From Firmicutes bacterium UBA1768 (lineage in GTDB: Bacteria; Bacillota; Clostridia; Peptostreptococcales; Anaerovoracaceae), in assembly GCA_002315335.1 (NCBI GenBank), contig DCGW01000067.1, positions 1 through 6,567 on the forward strand: DNA of 6,567 nt, written 5' to 3'. Shown piece after piece: positions 1 through 6,511 of the stretch. A program made the translations under genes and the position numbers. The notes beneath the pieces were generated by a model. The model ran no database searches, was not told the DNA's origin, and saw only the letters and a list, made by a program, of their open reading frames with translations. Position 1 is the stretch's first letter. Every line of letters begins with the position of its first letter.

Positions 1-233
1 TGTACAATTACTATTTTGCAGATGATAAAACCCTGCACTTTACCTGTACTTACGATGCGGAAACCGACTGCGTAAAGTGTACCGCGGTTCCCTATTCGGC
101 AGTACCGTGGTCGGATGTGGAATCCAAGGTGCTGAATTCTTCGGAATACAAGCTCTTTGCCCATTACATTAAATCCTTCTTTGAAGAGAAAACCGGTGAG
201 GGTATCGGCACCCGCGCCGTCTATACGCTGTAA
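1..233 (+). CDS. 3' end of an unidentified protein (partial)
   Basis: An open frame starting at base 3 runs without a stop to TAA at 231-233 and gives about 76 C-terminal residues; the start lies outside the window. The visible part is rich in Tyr, Phe, Thr and acidic residues, with three cysteines spaced C-x7-C-x2-C (fragment residues 15, 23 and 26). It ends in a probably helical stretch (about KLFAHYIKSFFEEKTGEG) followed by GTRAVYTL. I do not recognise the family and see no membrane segment. Codon use (GCC, GGC, ACC, CTG) resembles the next gene, and the stop codon abuts that gene's ribosome binding site, so the two are probably in one operon. It is unlike the lipoproteins downstream. Confidence 0.75.
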   Translation, partial: YNYYFADDKTLHFTCTYDAETDCVKCTAVPYSAVPWSDVESKVLNSSEYKLFAHYIKSFFEEKTGEGIGTRAVYTL

Positions 234-245
234 GGAGGGTAAGCT

Positions 246-1784
246 ATGAAACGACTGTTACCGGTTTTAATTGTTCTTTGCCTTCTCGGCGCGGTGTTTA
301 CCTGTCTACCGAAAAACAATATCAGCGAGCGCTCTATCACTTCGCTTGACGATGTGAACAACTGCACTGTCGGCGTTCAGGGCGGCACGAACTATGAGGT
401 GTATCTTGCCAAGAAGTGCCCAGACGCAAAAACCATTTTCTTTAACGAGTTTTCCTCCATCTACCCCGCGCTCCAGCAGGGCAAAATCGATGTGATGATT
501 ACCGAGAGCGTTGCCTTCGCCGTGGAAAAAGCGGAGATTCCCGCACTTGTTGCGTTGGAGGAGCCCATTGCCACGCTGGATTACTGCATTGGCATCGCAA
601 AAAATGCCCAGGGCAGTACCATATATCAGCAGCTAAACGAATTTACCGCCAAGCTCAAAGCAGACGGCACGTTGGATGCCATGCAGGACTACTGGCTGAA
701 GTCCTATGACCGGGAGAACTACACTGTGGACAAGTCTGGCATCACGGGTGAAAACGGCGTGCTTCATCTGGCTATGGAGGCGGCCTTTGAGCCTATGTGC
801 TTTGCGGGCAAGGGCGGCGAACTGTTCGGCTACAATATCGACTATATCTATCGCTTCTGCCAGGAGTACGGCTATGAGCCGCAGATTAGCACACTGGACT
901 ATGATGCGATGACGGCGGCACTTTCCGGCGGCAAGATTACCATAGCAGTGGGCGTGATTCCGGATGAAGAACGCTCGGAGGAGGTGCTCTTCACAGACCC
1001 GATTCTGAATTATGATATCATCATCGCCAGGGATAGCGGCGAGACCACTGCCGAAAACTTTTTTGTCAAGCTTGGCGGAAGCATCCGAAAAACCTTCCTT
1101 CGTGATTCCCGCTGGCAGATGTTCGCACAGGGCGCGGTCACAACGCTGATGATTTCTGTGTTGGCGGTGCTGTTCGGCACGGTACTGGGGCTTATTTTGT
1201 ATCTCTGGCGTATGCACGGTAAAAAGGCGGAGCGTGCGGTAACAAATATGCTCTGCTGGCTCATGAGCAGTACGCCGACGGTTGTGCTTCTGATGATTCT
1301 CTACTACATCATCTTCGGCGCATACGCCGTCAGCAACATTGCGGTTGCGGTGGTCGGCTTCTCGCTTCTCTTTGGCTGCGGCTTCTATGAGCGCATCGTT
1401 TCGGGCGTGAAGGCCGTGGGTACCGGGCAGGAGGAGGCAGCCAGAGCGCAGGGCTTCAATCAGAATCAGACCTTCTTCCTGATACAGCTCCCGCAGGCGG
1501 CGGAGCATTTTATGCCGAGCTTTCAGGGGGATGTGATAGCGCTCATTCAGGAAACCTCAGTTGTGGGATATATTGCCGTTATGGATTTGACCAAAATGAG
1601 CGACCTTGTGCGTGGCAGAACCTATGAGGCATTCTTCCCCCTGCTTGTTACCGCAGGCATCTACTTCCTCATCATCTGGCTTATGACGCTGGTTCTCAAG
1701 CGCATCGGCGTTGCCTTGAGTAGTAAAAAACGAAGGCCGGAGCGTATCCTAAAACGTCTGACTGGGGATAAAAATAAGCAGTAA
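246..1784 (+). CDS. Amino acid ABC transporter, fused substrate-binding domain and permease
   Basis: A 512-residue membrane protein expected to capture a polar amino acid outside the cell and carry it through the membrane with a cytosolic ATPase that is not in this window. Residues 1-25 are a signal or anchor segment with only a weak lipobox (VFTC, Cys20). Residues about 31-152 resemble the second lobe of a family 3 binding protein (VGVQGGT at 42-48, LKADGTL at 137-143). Residues about 170-262 resemble the first lobe (LHLAMEAAFEPM from 173, Arg243, FTDP 249-252). The permease runs from about 290 to 490 with hydrophobic segments near 297-321, 338-357, 361-380 and 465-487. Its EAA loop (E397-A-A ... 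G403 ... I413-x-L-P416) is canonical for HisM/GlnP-type permeases, as is ETSVVG at 436-441. GGAGGG at 234-239 supports the start. Family assignment is firm; the substrate is unknown. Confidence 0.93.
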   Translation: MKRLLPVLIVLCLLGAVFTCLPKNNISERSITSLDDVNNCTVGVQGGTNYEVYLAKKCPDAKTIFFNEFSSIYPALQQGKIDVMITESVAFAVEKAEIPALVALEEPIATLDYCIGIAKNAQGSTIYQQLNEFTAKLKADGTLDAMQDYWLKSYDRENYTVDKSGITGENGVLHLAMEAAFEPMCFAGKGGELFGYNIDYIYRFCQEYGYEPQISTLDYDAMTAALSGGKITIAVGVIPDEERSEEVLFTDPILNYDIIIARDSGETTAENFFVKLGGSIRKTFLRDSRWQMFAQGAVTTLMISVLAVLFGTVLGLILYLWRMHGKKAERAVTNMLCWLMSSTPTVVLLMILYYIIFGAYAVSNIAVAVVGFSLLFGCGFYERIVSGVKAVGTGQEEAARAQGFNQNQTFFLIQLPQAAEHFMPSFQGDVIALIQETSVVGYIAVMDLTKMSDLVRGRTYEAFFPLLVTAGIYFLIIWLMTLVLKRIGVALSSKKRRPERILKRLTGDKNKQ

Positions 1785-1826
1785 AAATAAGATATAAAGG
1801 AGATTTTTCGGAGGGGAAATATAAAA

Positions 1827-2588
1827 ATGAAAACGAAAAAGAACAACAAGGCAATTTTGGCAATATTACTTATACTGATCATCGCTGGGTTGGCGTTAGC
1901 ATGTATCGGTGCGATCAAATCCCTGAGCATGGGCTTACCCGGAATAACCAAGCCAGAACAAATTGAAGGTATGGAGACCATTGGCATGGATACGGCACAG
2001 CCGATGCCTGATCAGGCTGGAAATTCGAACCCGACAGACGCGGCAGAGCCGAATCCATCCGCGGTGGAAGGCGAAGAGCCTCCTGCGGAAAATGGTGAGC
2101 CGATCAATGATATAAATATGTCTCACGGTGCGGGCGACGCGTTTTCCTTTGCTATCGTGTATATTGTACCAATCCTAATATACATTCTACTGCTCATTTA
2201 TGTTCTGATGGAGTATAAAAGACCCCACGGAAATCTGCTGCGTGTAACCTTGCTGATTTATGCATTTATGCTTGCTGTCTGGGCGGCGGCGCAGGGAGAA
2301 AACGCAGGATGCATATATGTTCTTCCATGTACAACCGTGATTGTTGCTTATCTTTCAGGACGCTTAAACAAGATTAAAAAGAACATAGTCTGGTTTTCTA
2401 TTGCGGCAGCATTTTTAATCGGTTATGGAATCCTCCAGACGGTGATGGTCGGTGTCGAAACCTACGGTATTATGCAGATTTCTTACTGCTTCGGTGCATT
2501 CCTGCAGTGGATAACCCTGGCATTGGCGTATTTCAGCAGATACAAGGAGCACAAGGAAGCCGGTCTGATGGATGCGCCGAAGAAATAA
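1827..2588 (+). CDS. Six-helix membrane protein with acidic external linker, cassette copy A
   Basis: 253 residues; family not recognised. A Lys-rich N-terminus precedes helix 1 (about 9-30). Residues about 34-105 form a low-complexity linker rich in Pro, Glu, Asp, Asn and Gly, then five further helices lie near 107-129, 138-157, 162-181, 189-210 and 216-236. By the positive-inside rule the linker is external, while the motifs YKRPHGN (130-136), SGRLNKIKKN (after helix 4) and the tail RYKEHKEAGLMDAPKK (238-253) are cytosolic. The same three motifs recur in the protein at 3614-4168, which lacks the linker, so the two are paralogues. GGAGGGG at 1810-1816, ten bases before the ATG, supports the start. 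The gene follows the transporter by 42 bases and precedes a lipoprotein by 21. No catalytic motif is visible; a sensor, scaffold or lipoprotein partner role is speculation. Confidence 0.85.
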   Translation: MKTKKNNKAILAILLILIIAGLALACIGAIKSLSMGLPGITKPEQIEGMETIGMDTAQPMPDQAGNSNPTDAAEPNPSAVEGEEPPAENGEPINDINMSHGAGDAFSFAIVYIVPILIYILLLIYVLMEYKRPHGNLLRVTLLIYAFMLAVWAAAQGENAGCIYVLPCTTVIVAYLSGRLNKIKKNIVWFSIAAAFLIGYGILQTVMVGVETYGIMQISYCFGAFLQWITLALAYFSRYKEHKEAGLMDAPKK

Positions 2589-2602
2589 ATAAAAAAGGAG
2601 AA

Positions 2603-2672
2603 GAAAAAAATGAAAAAAATCTTAATTCTATTATTGGCTTTGTCCATGGTATTTAGTATGACCGCGTGTGGG
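2603..2672 (+). repeat. 70-base exact direct repeat, copy 1 (signal peptide region)
   Basis: Covers the seven bases before the ATG and the first 21 codons (to the Gly after Cys20) of the lipoprotein at 2610. It is identical to 5267-5336. Identity stops one base upstream (A versus T) and immediately after the Gly codon. Confidence 0.95.
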
Positions 2673-3593
2673 CAGAAAGAAGCGGAAGACTCTGCTGCTG
2701 AAGGAATAACAGCAATTCCTTTAGGCGGAAATTTGGGTGAATATGAGTTAGAGGGAGAATGTTTTGGTACTTATACTGAAATTGACTTTCCGAAGGGTAT
2801 AGACCTTTCTGGTATTTCTGAATCACATTTGTACTACTCTGAAGGCAAAAATACCCCATACATTGCTGTTTACAGGTGGGCAAATGAAGACGGAAAAACT
2901 TTGGAAGAAGAAACCGCTGCTTTATCTGAAGCGTTTGGAGCTGCTGATTACCAGATGACTACCTGGGAAGAACTTGCAGGTGATGAAGGCTTCTATACGA
3001 TTGGCTATACTGATGAAGAAGGCAACTACTATTATGTGGAATGCGATCTGATGCTTGACGGCGATGAATTTGTGGAAATCGATTTCTATAATGCTACTGA
3101 AGAAATTGCTCTAGGGGATACAGGCTTATATGTTGCAGTGCCTTCCGGATATACAGATTTAATGAACGATGAAGAAAAAGAACACGGAACAGCTTTCTAT
3201 GGTTCTTATGATGACAGTTATTATTTGCCAAGCTTTTGGGCAGGACCATATCCAAATAGTTACGAAGAACTTTGCTGGTATTTATCTGAGACCTATGAAG
3301 AAATGCCTTTAGACGAAGCCGCATACGATAAAATAGTAGCATCGGGTTGGGACAAGGCTTCCTGCGATGAATATTATGATGCCTTGGGAATTACTGATGT
3401 TGAGTTGTTCCAAGGGGAATCTAATGGTTATAACATAGATGTGTATGCCGGCAATTGCTCAAACGGCTGTTGTGATGATATTTATATAGATTTGAAAGAC
3501 GGAACATATTACAACATCTTCTTATATAGCGAATTTATAGATCCTTATCCGCTCTATGCGAAAGTTATTGTGGATTCATTACATACTAAATAA
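2610..3593 (+). CDS. Acidic secreted lipoprotein, cassette copy A
   Basis: 327 residues. The N-terminus MKKILILLLALSMVFSMTAC is a lipoprotein signal peptide with lipobox MTAC, so Cys20 should be lipid-modified and the protein anchored on the outer face of the membrane. The mature part is strongly acidic and rich in Tyr and Asp/Glu with no further membrane segment. Motifs shared with the lipoproteins at 4186 and 5274 are TPYIAVYR (82-89), GDTGLYV from 169, GYTD soon after, YDDSYYLP (200-207) and the C-terminus DSLHTK. Cysteines in the mature part (including a CSNGCC cluster) are not conserved among the copies. Start: GGAG at 2597-2600 is nine bases before the ATG and aligns with the paralogues. 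Bases 2603-2672 are identical to the start of the third lipoprotein gene. Family and ligand are unknown to me. Confidence 0.88.
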   Translation: MKKILILLLALSMVFSMTACGQKEAEDSAAEGITAIPLGGNLGEYELEGECFGTYTEIDFPKGIDLSGISESHLYYSEGKNTPYIAVYRWANEDGKTLEEETAALSEAFGAADYQMTTWEELAGDEGFYTIGYTDEEGNYYYVECDLMLDGDEFVEIDFYNATEEIALGDTGLYVAVPSGYTDLMNDEEKEHGTAFYGSYDDSYYLPSFWAGPYPNSYEELCWYLSETYEEMPLDEAAYDKIVASGWDKASCDEYYDALGITDVELFQGESNGYNIDVYAGNCSNGCCDDIYIDLKDGTYYNIFLYSEFIDPYPLYAKVIVDSLHTK

Positions 3594-3598
3594 TAAAG

Positions 3599-3605
3599 AA
3601 AGGAA
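3599..3605 (+). promoter_or_regulatory. Ribosome binding site deciding the start at 3614
   Basis: AAAGGAA lies eight bases before ATG 3614. The TTG at 3608 is too near it to be the preferred start. Confidence 0.6.
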
Positions 3606-3613
3606 ATTTGGAA

Positions 3614-4168
3614 ATGGAAAATAAAACATCGAAAAACATTCTGCTTGCCATCATGGGTGTGCTGATTCTGGCGGAGATTGTTCTTAATGTTTACTGCTGC
3701 ATTACAGGCAGAAAGATTGTATATAACCTTATAAATCTGATTGCGCTTGTCGTAGTTGCGTTTTATGGCTTCGAACTGTACAAGAAGCCTCATGGCAATA
3801 TGCTGAAAATTGCTATGTTGGTGAGTGCATTAGCTATTGTTGTTTCTGTTATTGAATCTATTTATGAGTGGCCGGATCAATTTATTGAGATTTTCCTTCC
3901 AATTTTTGCTGCATGTTTGCTGTTCTATGTCGCAGGTCGTTTGAACAGAATTGAACAGAATAAATATTTGTTGCCGCTTGTTGCGATTATCTTACTTGCT
4001 TGTTGCGTGATGGACTGGGTTTCGTTTATTTCCGACCCAGTGGCGACCATTGTTTATTTTAAGGTGACGAATCATTTCGTCATCACTCTCACTCTCATGA
4101 TAGCCTACTTCGTCCGCTTCAAGGAGCACAAGGAAGCTGGGCTGATGGATGCACCAAAGGAAAAATGA
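3614..4168 (+). CDS. Six-helix membrane protein, cassette copy B
   Basis: 184 residues from ATG 3614, chosen because AAAGGAA at 3599-3605 is well placed for it; an in-frame TTG at 3608 would add two residues but sits too close to that site. Six hydrophobic segments lie near 8-30, 34-55, 62-84, 91-112, 118-140 and 145-166. It is a paralogue of the protein at 1827-2588: YKKPHGN (56-62) matches YKRPHGN, AGRLNRIEQN matches SGRLNKIKKN, and RFKEHKEAGLMDAPKEK at the C-terminus is nearly identical, whereas the helices have diverged. All three motifs are predicted cytosolic. It lacks the long external linker of copy A. It begins 20 bases after the first lipoprotein gene and its stop codon is 17 bases before the next lipoprotein start. 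Function unknown. Confidence 0.85.
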   Translation: MENKTSKNILLAIMGVLILAEIVLNVYCCITGRKIVYNLINLIALVVVAFYGFELYKKPHGNMLKIAMLVSALAIVVSVIESIYEWPDQFIEIFLPIFAACLLFYVAGRLNRIEQNKYLLPLVAIILLACCVMDWVSFISDPVATIVYFKVTNHFVITLTLMIAYFVRFKEHKEAGLMDAPKEK

Positions 4169-4170
4169 AA

Positions 4171-4175
4171 AGGAG
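4171..4175 (+). promoter_or_regulatory. Ribosome binding site deciding the start at 4186
   Basis: AGGAG lies ten bases before ATG 4186 and inside the alternative reading from ATG 4165, so the earlier start would use a weaker site (AAAGGA near 4156). The surrounding 17 bases, 4168-4184, are identical to 2593-2609 before the first lipoprotein gene, so the cassette junction itself is duplicated. Confidence 0.7.
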
Positions 4176-4185
4176 AAGAAAAAAG

Positions 4186-5169
4186 ATGAAAAAATTATTA
4201 ATATTATTTCTTTGTCTTGTAACAGTATTTAGTTTTGCCGGATGTGGAGGTCAGACTGAAGATAAGACTACTGATGAAGCAACAAATGTCATTGACTTAG
4301 GTGGAGGTCTTGGATCAATCGAATTCGAGGGAGATGCTTTCGGAAACTACAAGGTAATCGAAACCCCTGACGAATTTGTATTCAGCGGGGAATCAGAAAT
4401 AACCGTATATGAAGATACCGATTGCGACACTCCGTATATTGTTGTTTATCGTTTTGCAAAGGGTGAGGATACTCTTGAAACAATTGTGCAGGAAGAAGCT
4501 GACCTGTACTCCGAAGGATATTATCAGATGTATGAAAAATTTGATGACTTACCGGGAGGAGCTTATTTCAGCTCATATGGAGAATATGATGGCAATTACT
4601 ATTATATAGACTCTCGATATATTGAGGACGGCGATGATATTGTTGTAATCGACTGCTATGGAAAGACTGAAGAGCTGCAAATAGGAGATACCGATGTATA
4701 CGCATGGATTCCTGTTGGATATACCGACAAGCTTGATCAGGACAATAAAGATCATGATGCATTTTTCTGGGCAGAATACAGTGATGATTACTATTTCCCG
4801 GAAATGTGGATGGGCAAGTGGAACCCTTCCTATGAATATCTGAACTGGTATTGGGCTAAGGATTTCCCGGATGGAGTACCTTACACTGAAGAAGAATATG
4901 CTGAAGCAATTGAGAAACTGGAATCCGGCAATTTCAATGTGGAAGAATACTACAAAAAAATTCAGCACCCTATAGTTTATGCCTCAAATACAAACAAATT
5001 AAGCAAATATGACTATAACGGTGAATTCTACTCCTTAAAGGGTCTTTGCGAGGGTACAGATATCTGGTTCAAGGTTGGTGACGACTGGTATAACACATGG
5101 TTCAAATCCGAACTCGACCCGAAGCCTGCATATGCAAGTGCATTCCTGAAATCACTGCATACGAAATAA
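4186..5169 (+). CDS. Acidic secreted lipoprotein, cassette copy B
   Basis: 327 residues from ATG 4186, the same length as copy A. Signal peptide MKKLLILFLCLVTVFSFAGC, lipobox FAGC, Cys20. The mature protein is acidic and aromatic-rich. It shares with copy A the motifs TPYIVVYR (82-89, same residue numbers), IGDTDVYAWIPVGYTD, a YSDDYYFP block (198-205) and the C-terminus KSLHTK; the middle and C-terminal third are much more divergent. An in-frame ATG at 4165 overlaps the upstream stop (ATGA) and would add MKRRRKK, but AGGAG at 4171-4175 and the alignment of Cys20 across three paralogues favour 4186. Translational coupling from 4165 cannot be excluded. Its last 63 bases are duplicated downstream at 6253-6315. 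Ligand and function are unknown. Confidence 0.87.
   Translation: MKKLLILFLCLVTVFSFAGCGGQTEDKTTDEATNVIDLGGGLGSIEFEGDAFGNYKVIETPDEFVFSGESEITVYEDTDCDTPYIVVYRFAKGEDTLETIVQEEADLYSEGYYQMYEKFDDLPGGAYFSSYGEYDGNYYYIDSRYIEDGDDIVVIDCYGKTEELQIGDTDVYAWIPVGYTDKLDQDNKDHDAFFWAEYSDDYYFPEMWMGKWNPSYEYLNWYWAKDFPDGVPYTEEEYAEAIEKLESGNFNVEEYYKKIQHPIVYASNTNKLSKYDYNGEFYSLKGLCEGTDIWFKVGDDWYNTWFKSELDPKPAYASAFLKSLHTK
5107..5169 (+). repeat. 3'-end direct repeat, parent of the remnant at 6253-6315
   Basis: The last 20 codons and stop of the second lipoprotein gene, matching 6253-6315 at 56 of 63 bases by hand count. The final 28 bases through one base past the stop are identical. Confidence 0.85.
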
Positions 5170-5178
5170 ATTGACTTT

Positions 5179-5210
5179 TGATTAGGAATATGAAATCGTA
5201 TTCCTGATTA
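5179..5210 (+). other. Imperfect hairpin between the second and third lipoprotein genes
   Basis: A twelve-pair stem (5179-5190 with 5199-5210, two of the pairs G-U in RNA) encloses an eight-base loop; the core AGGAATA/TATTCCT is perfect. It starts nine bases after the stop codon at 5169. No run of T follows, so it is not a classical intrinsic terminator; an RNA-stabilising, processing or attenuating role is possible but unproven. Confidence 0.45.
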
Positions 5211-5256
5211 GGGTATACACAAGTACGCGACAAGATAGTTTGCGTCACAAATTAAT

Positions 5257-5262
5257 AGGAGG
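5257..5262 (+). promoter_or_regulatory. Ribosome binding site deciding the start at 5274
   Basis: Perfect AGGAGG. It is two bases from ATG 5265, too close for normal initiation, and eleven from ATG 5274, slightly long but workable. This favours 5274, as does the alignment of Cys20 with the paralogues. Confidence 0.65.
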
Positions 5263-5266
5263 AAAT

Positions 5267-5336
5267 GAAAAAAATGAAAAAAATCTTAATTCTATTATTG
5301 GCTTTGTCCATGGTATTTAGTATGACCGCGTGTGGG
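5267..5336 (+). repeat. 70-base exact direct repeat, copy 2 (signal peptide region)
   Basis: Identical to 2603-2672 and placed at the same point of the third lipoprotein gene. The mature coding sequence beyond it shares only patches with copy 1, so the identity is local and not a property of the whole gene. Confidence 0.95.
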
Positions 5337-6245
5337 AGCAGTGGCGAAGACACCCAGAAGGAAGCTGCTGCAATTACAGCAATTGAAGTCGGCGGAGATT
5401 TTGACCCTATCGATCTCAGCGGTAAGGCACTGGGAGAATACACGAAGATTGATATACCTGAATGGTTTACTACATCAGAAGATGCCACCAGCGAGATGTA
5501 TTACTGCGAAGGTAGTGATACTCCTTACATTGCGATTGTAAGCCGTCCTTTTAAAGCTGACAGCTTTGAGGCAACCATTGCAGATTACGCAGAAACCTGG
5601 GGTGATGGCTACTACCAGATGCTTAATGAAAAGATTGCATATTTGATTAGCAGTCAGGAACTTGATGACGGAACAATATTCTACAAAGCGGTATTAGTAT
5701 ATGATTTAGGAGACACCACAAAGAGCGTAATATTCTATGGTAATACTGAAGAGGTTCAGATTGCTGATTCAGACCTTTATTTCAATATTCTTACCGGTTA
5801 TGAAAGCAAGCTTAATGAATCCAGCGAAGACTTTAATGCCTCTGTATATGCCGAATATGATGACAGCTACGGCTTCCCTAACGTTTATGCATGTGAAGAT
5901 ACAGACACATATGATAAAGAAAAGCTGTTCTTTGATTATTTAGATGAATTGGGATTCTCGGAGGAAGAATACAATAAGTGGGCACAGAACTGGAATGACG
6001 AAACAACAAGGGCCTACCTCAATGCACTTGGCTTCGAAGTAGTATATTCCACAACCAAGATCACCGATGACTACAACGCTTATGCATATTGCTGTGAATT
6101 AAATAAAGGAGAGGCTCCTTCCTACAACACATTTATCTGGATTAACAGAGGCGAGAAGAATTATCTTATAAACACATGGACCTTCCTTATGAATCCGGAA
6201 CCTGCATATTTAACAGCTATGCTTGACTCAATCAAGGTTAAATAA
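5274..6245 (+). CDS. Acidic secreted lipoprotein, third copy without membrane partner
   Basis: 323 residues from ATG 5274. An in-frame ATG at 5265 is only two bases from the AGGAGG at 5257-5262, so the later start, eleven bases away and aligned with the paralogues, is preferred. The first 21 codons are base-for-base those of the lipoprotein at 2610, including lipobox MTAC with Cys20. The mature part is acidic and keeps family motifs: TPYIAIVSR (from 83), YGNTEEVQIADSDLY, YDDSYGFP (195-202) and NPEPAY before the C-terminus, which ends DSIKVK rather than SLHTK. It is the most divergent of the three. No membrane-protein gene precedes it; instead there are 104 bases with a hairpin. A fragment of another paralogue follows eight bases after its stop. 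Confidence 0.87.
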   Translation: MKKILILLLALSMVFSMTACGSSGEDTQKEAAAITAIEVGGDFDPIDLSGKALGEYTKIDIPEWFTTSEDATSEMYYCEGSDTPYIAIVSRPFKADSFEATIADYAETWGDGYYQMLNEKIAYLISSQELDDGTIFYKAVLVYDLGDTTKSVIFYGNTEEVQIADSDLYFNILTGYESKLNESSEDFNASVYAEYDDSYGFPNVYACEDTDTYDKEKLFFDYLDELGFSEEEYNKWAQNWNDETTRAYLNALGFEVVYSTTKITDDYNAYAYCCELNKGEAPSYNTFIWINRGEKNYLINTWTFLMNPEPAYLTAMLDSIKVK

Positions 6246-6252
6246 TCCTGCA

Positions 6253-6315
6253 TCCGAACTCAACCCAGAGCCTGCATATGCTGGTGTGTTCCTGAAATCA
6301 CTGCATACGAAATAA
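6253..6315 (+). pseudogene. C-terminal remnant of a fourth lipoprotein copy
   Basis: In a frame different from the gene just upstream, these bases encode SELNPEPAYAGVFLKSLHTK and a TAA stop, with no start codon of their own. The counterpart is the end of the lipoprotein gene at 4186-5169: bases 5107-5169 differ at 7 of 63 positions, and the last 28 bases including the stop (5143-5170 versus 6289-6316) are identical. Similarity continues weakly past the stop (TGAC then TTTT in both). What is seen is an untranslated gene end; loss of the rest of a tandem copy by recombination between paralogues is inference. Confidence 0.85.
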
Positions 6316-6443
6316 ACTGACGTTTTACAGCAGGAGATAAAGCTTATAGCATTTCAATACTTTCAGAAACAAATCAGATCTATGCTGCTGCAATGGTTTA
6401 CCCCATACACAGTAAATTAGTAAAGATAGAAAGCCGGAATATA

Positions 6444-6474
6444 AAAAAAGACCAGATATACCCTGGTCTTTTTT
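6444..6474 (+). terminator. Intrinsic terminator closing the lipoprotein unit
   Basis: A perfect twelve-pair stem, AAAAAAGACCAG (6444-6455) with CTGGTCTTTTTT (6463-6474), around a seven-base loop. The GACCAG/CTGGTC core followed by six T gives a standard Rho-independent terminator on the + strand. The A run on the other side means it could also act on transcripts arriving from the opposite strand. Confidence 0.9.
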
Positions 6475-6511
6475 GCTCTGAAATTGGGATTTTCTCCTCA
6501 TCCGGATACAT

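Noticed and set aside
633..1508. Long open frame on the minus strand opposite the transporter
   Set aside because: It is fully antisense to a gene with clear family motifs, its translation is rich in Arg, His and Ala with no recognisable domain, and G+C-rich codons commonly leave such shadows.
4165..4185. Earlier in-frame start for the second lipoprotein gene, overlapping the upstream stop
   Set aside because: Not excluded, but the better-spaced AGGAG and the alignment of signal peptides favour 4186.
4573..4968. Open frame on the minus strand within the second lipoprotein gene
   Set aside because: It is antisense to a gene supported by paralogy, and the Phe/Ile-rich product is what reversed GAA and AAT codons give.
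5171..5200. TTGACT resembling a -35 box ahead of the third lipoprotein gene
   Set aside because: No acceptable -10 box occurs 16-18 bases further on, and the same TGAC-TTTT stretch recurs after the remnant at 6315, so it looks like inherited 3' flank.
5179..5210. Hairpin considered as an intrinsic terminator
   Set aside because: The stem is A+T rich with two G-U pairs and is followed by GGTATACAC, not by a T run.
6316..6443. Search for a further gene remnant or promoter between the remnant and the terminator
   Set aside because: Short open frames exist in more than one phase, but none has a ribosome binding site or visible similarity to the genes in the window.
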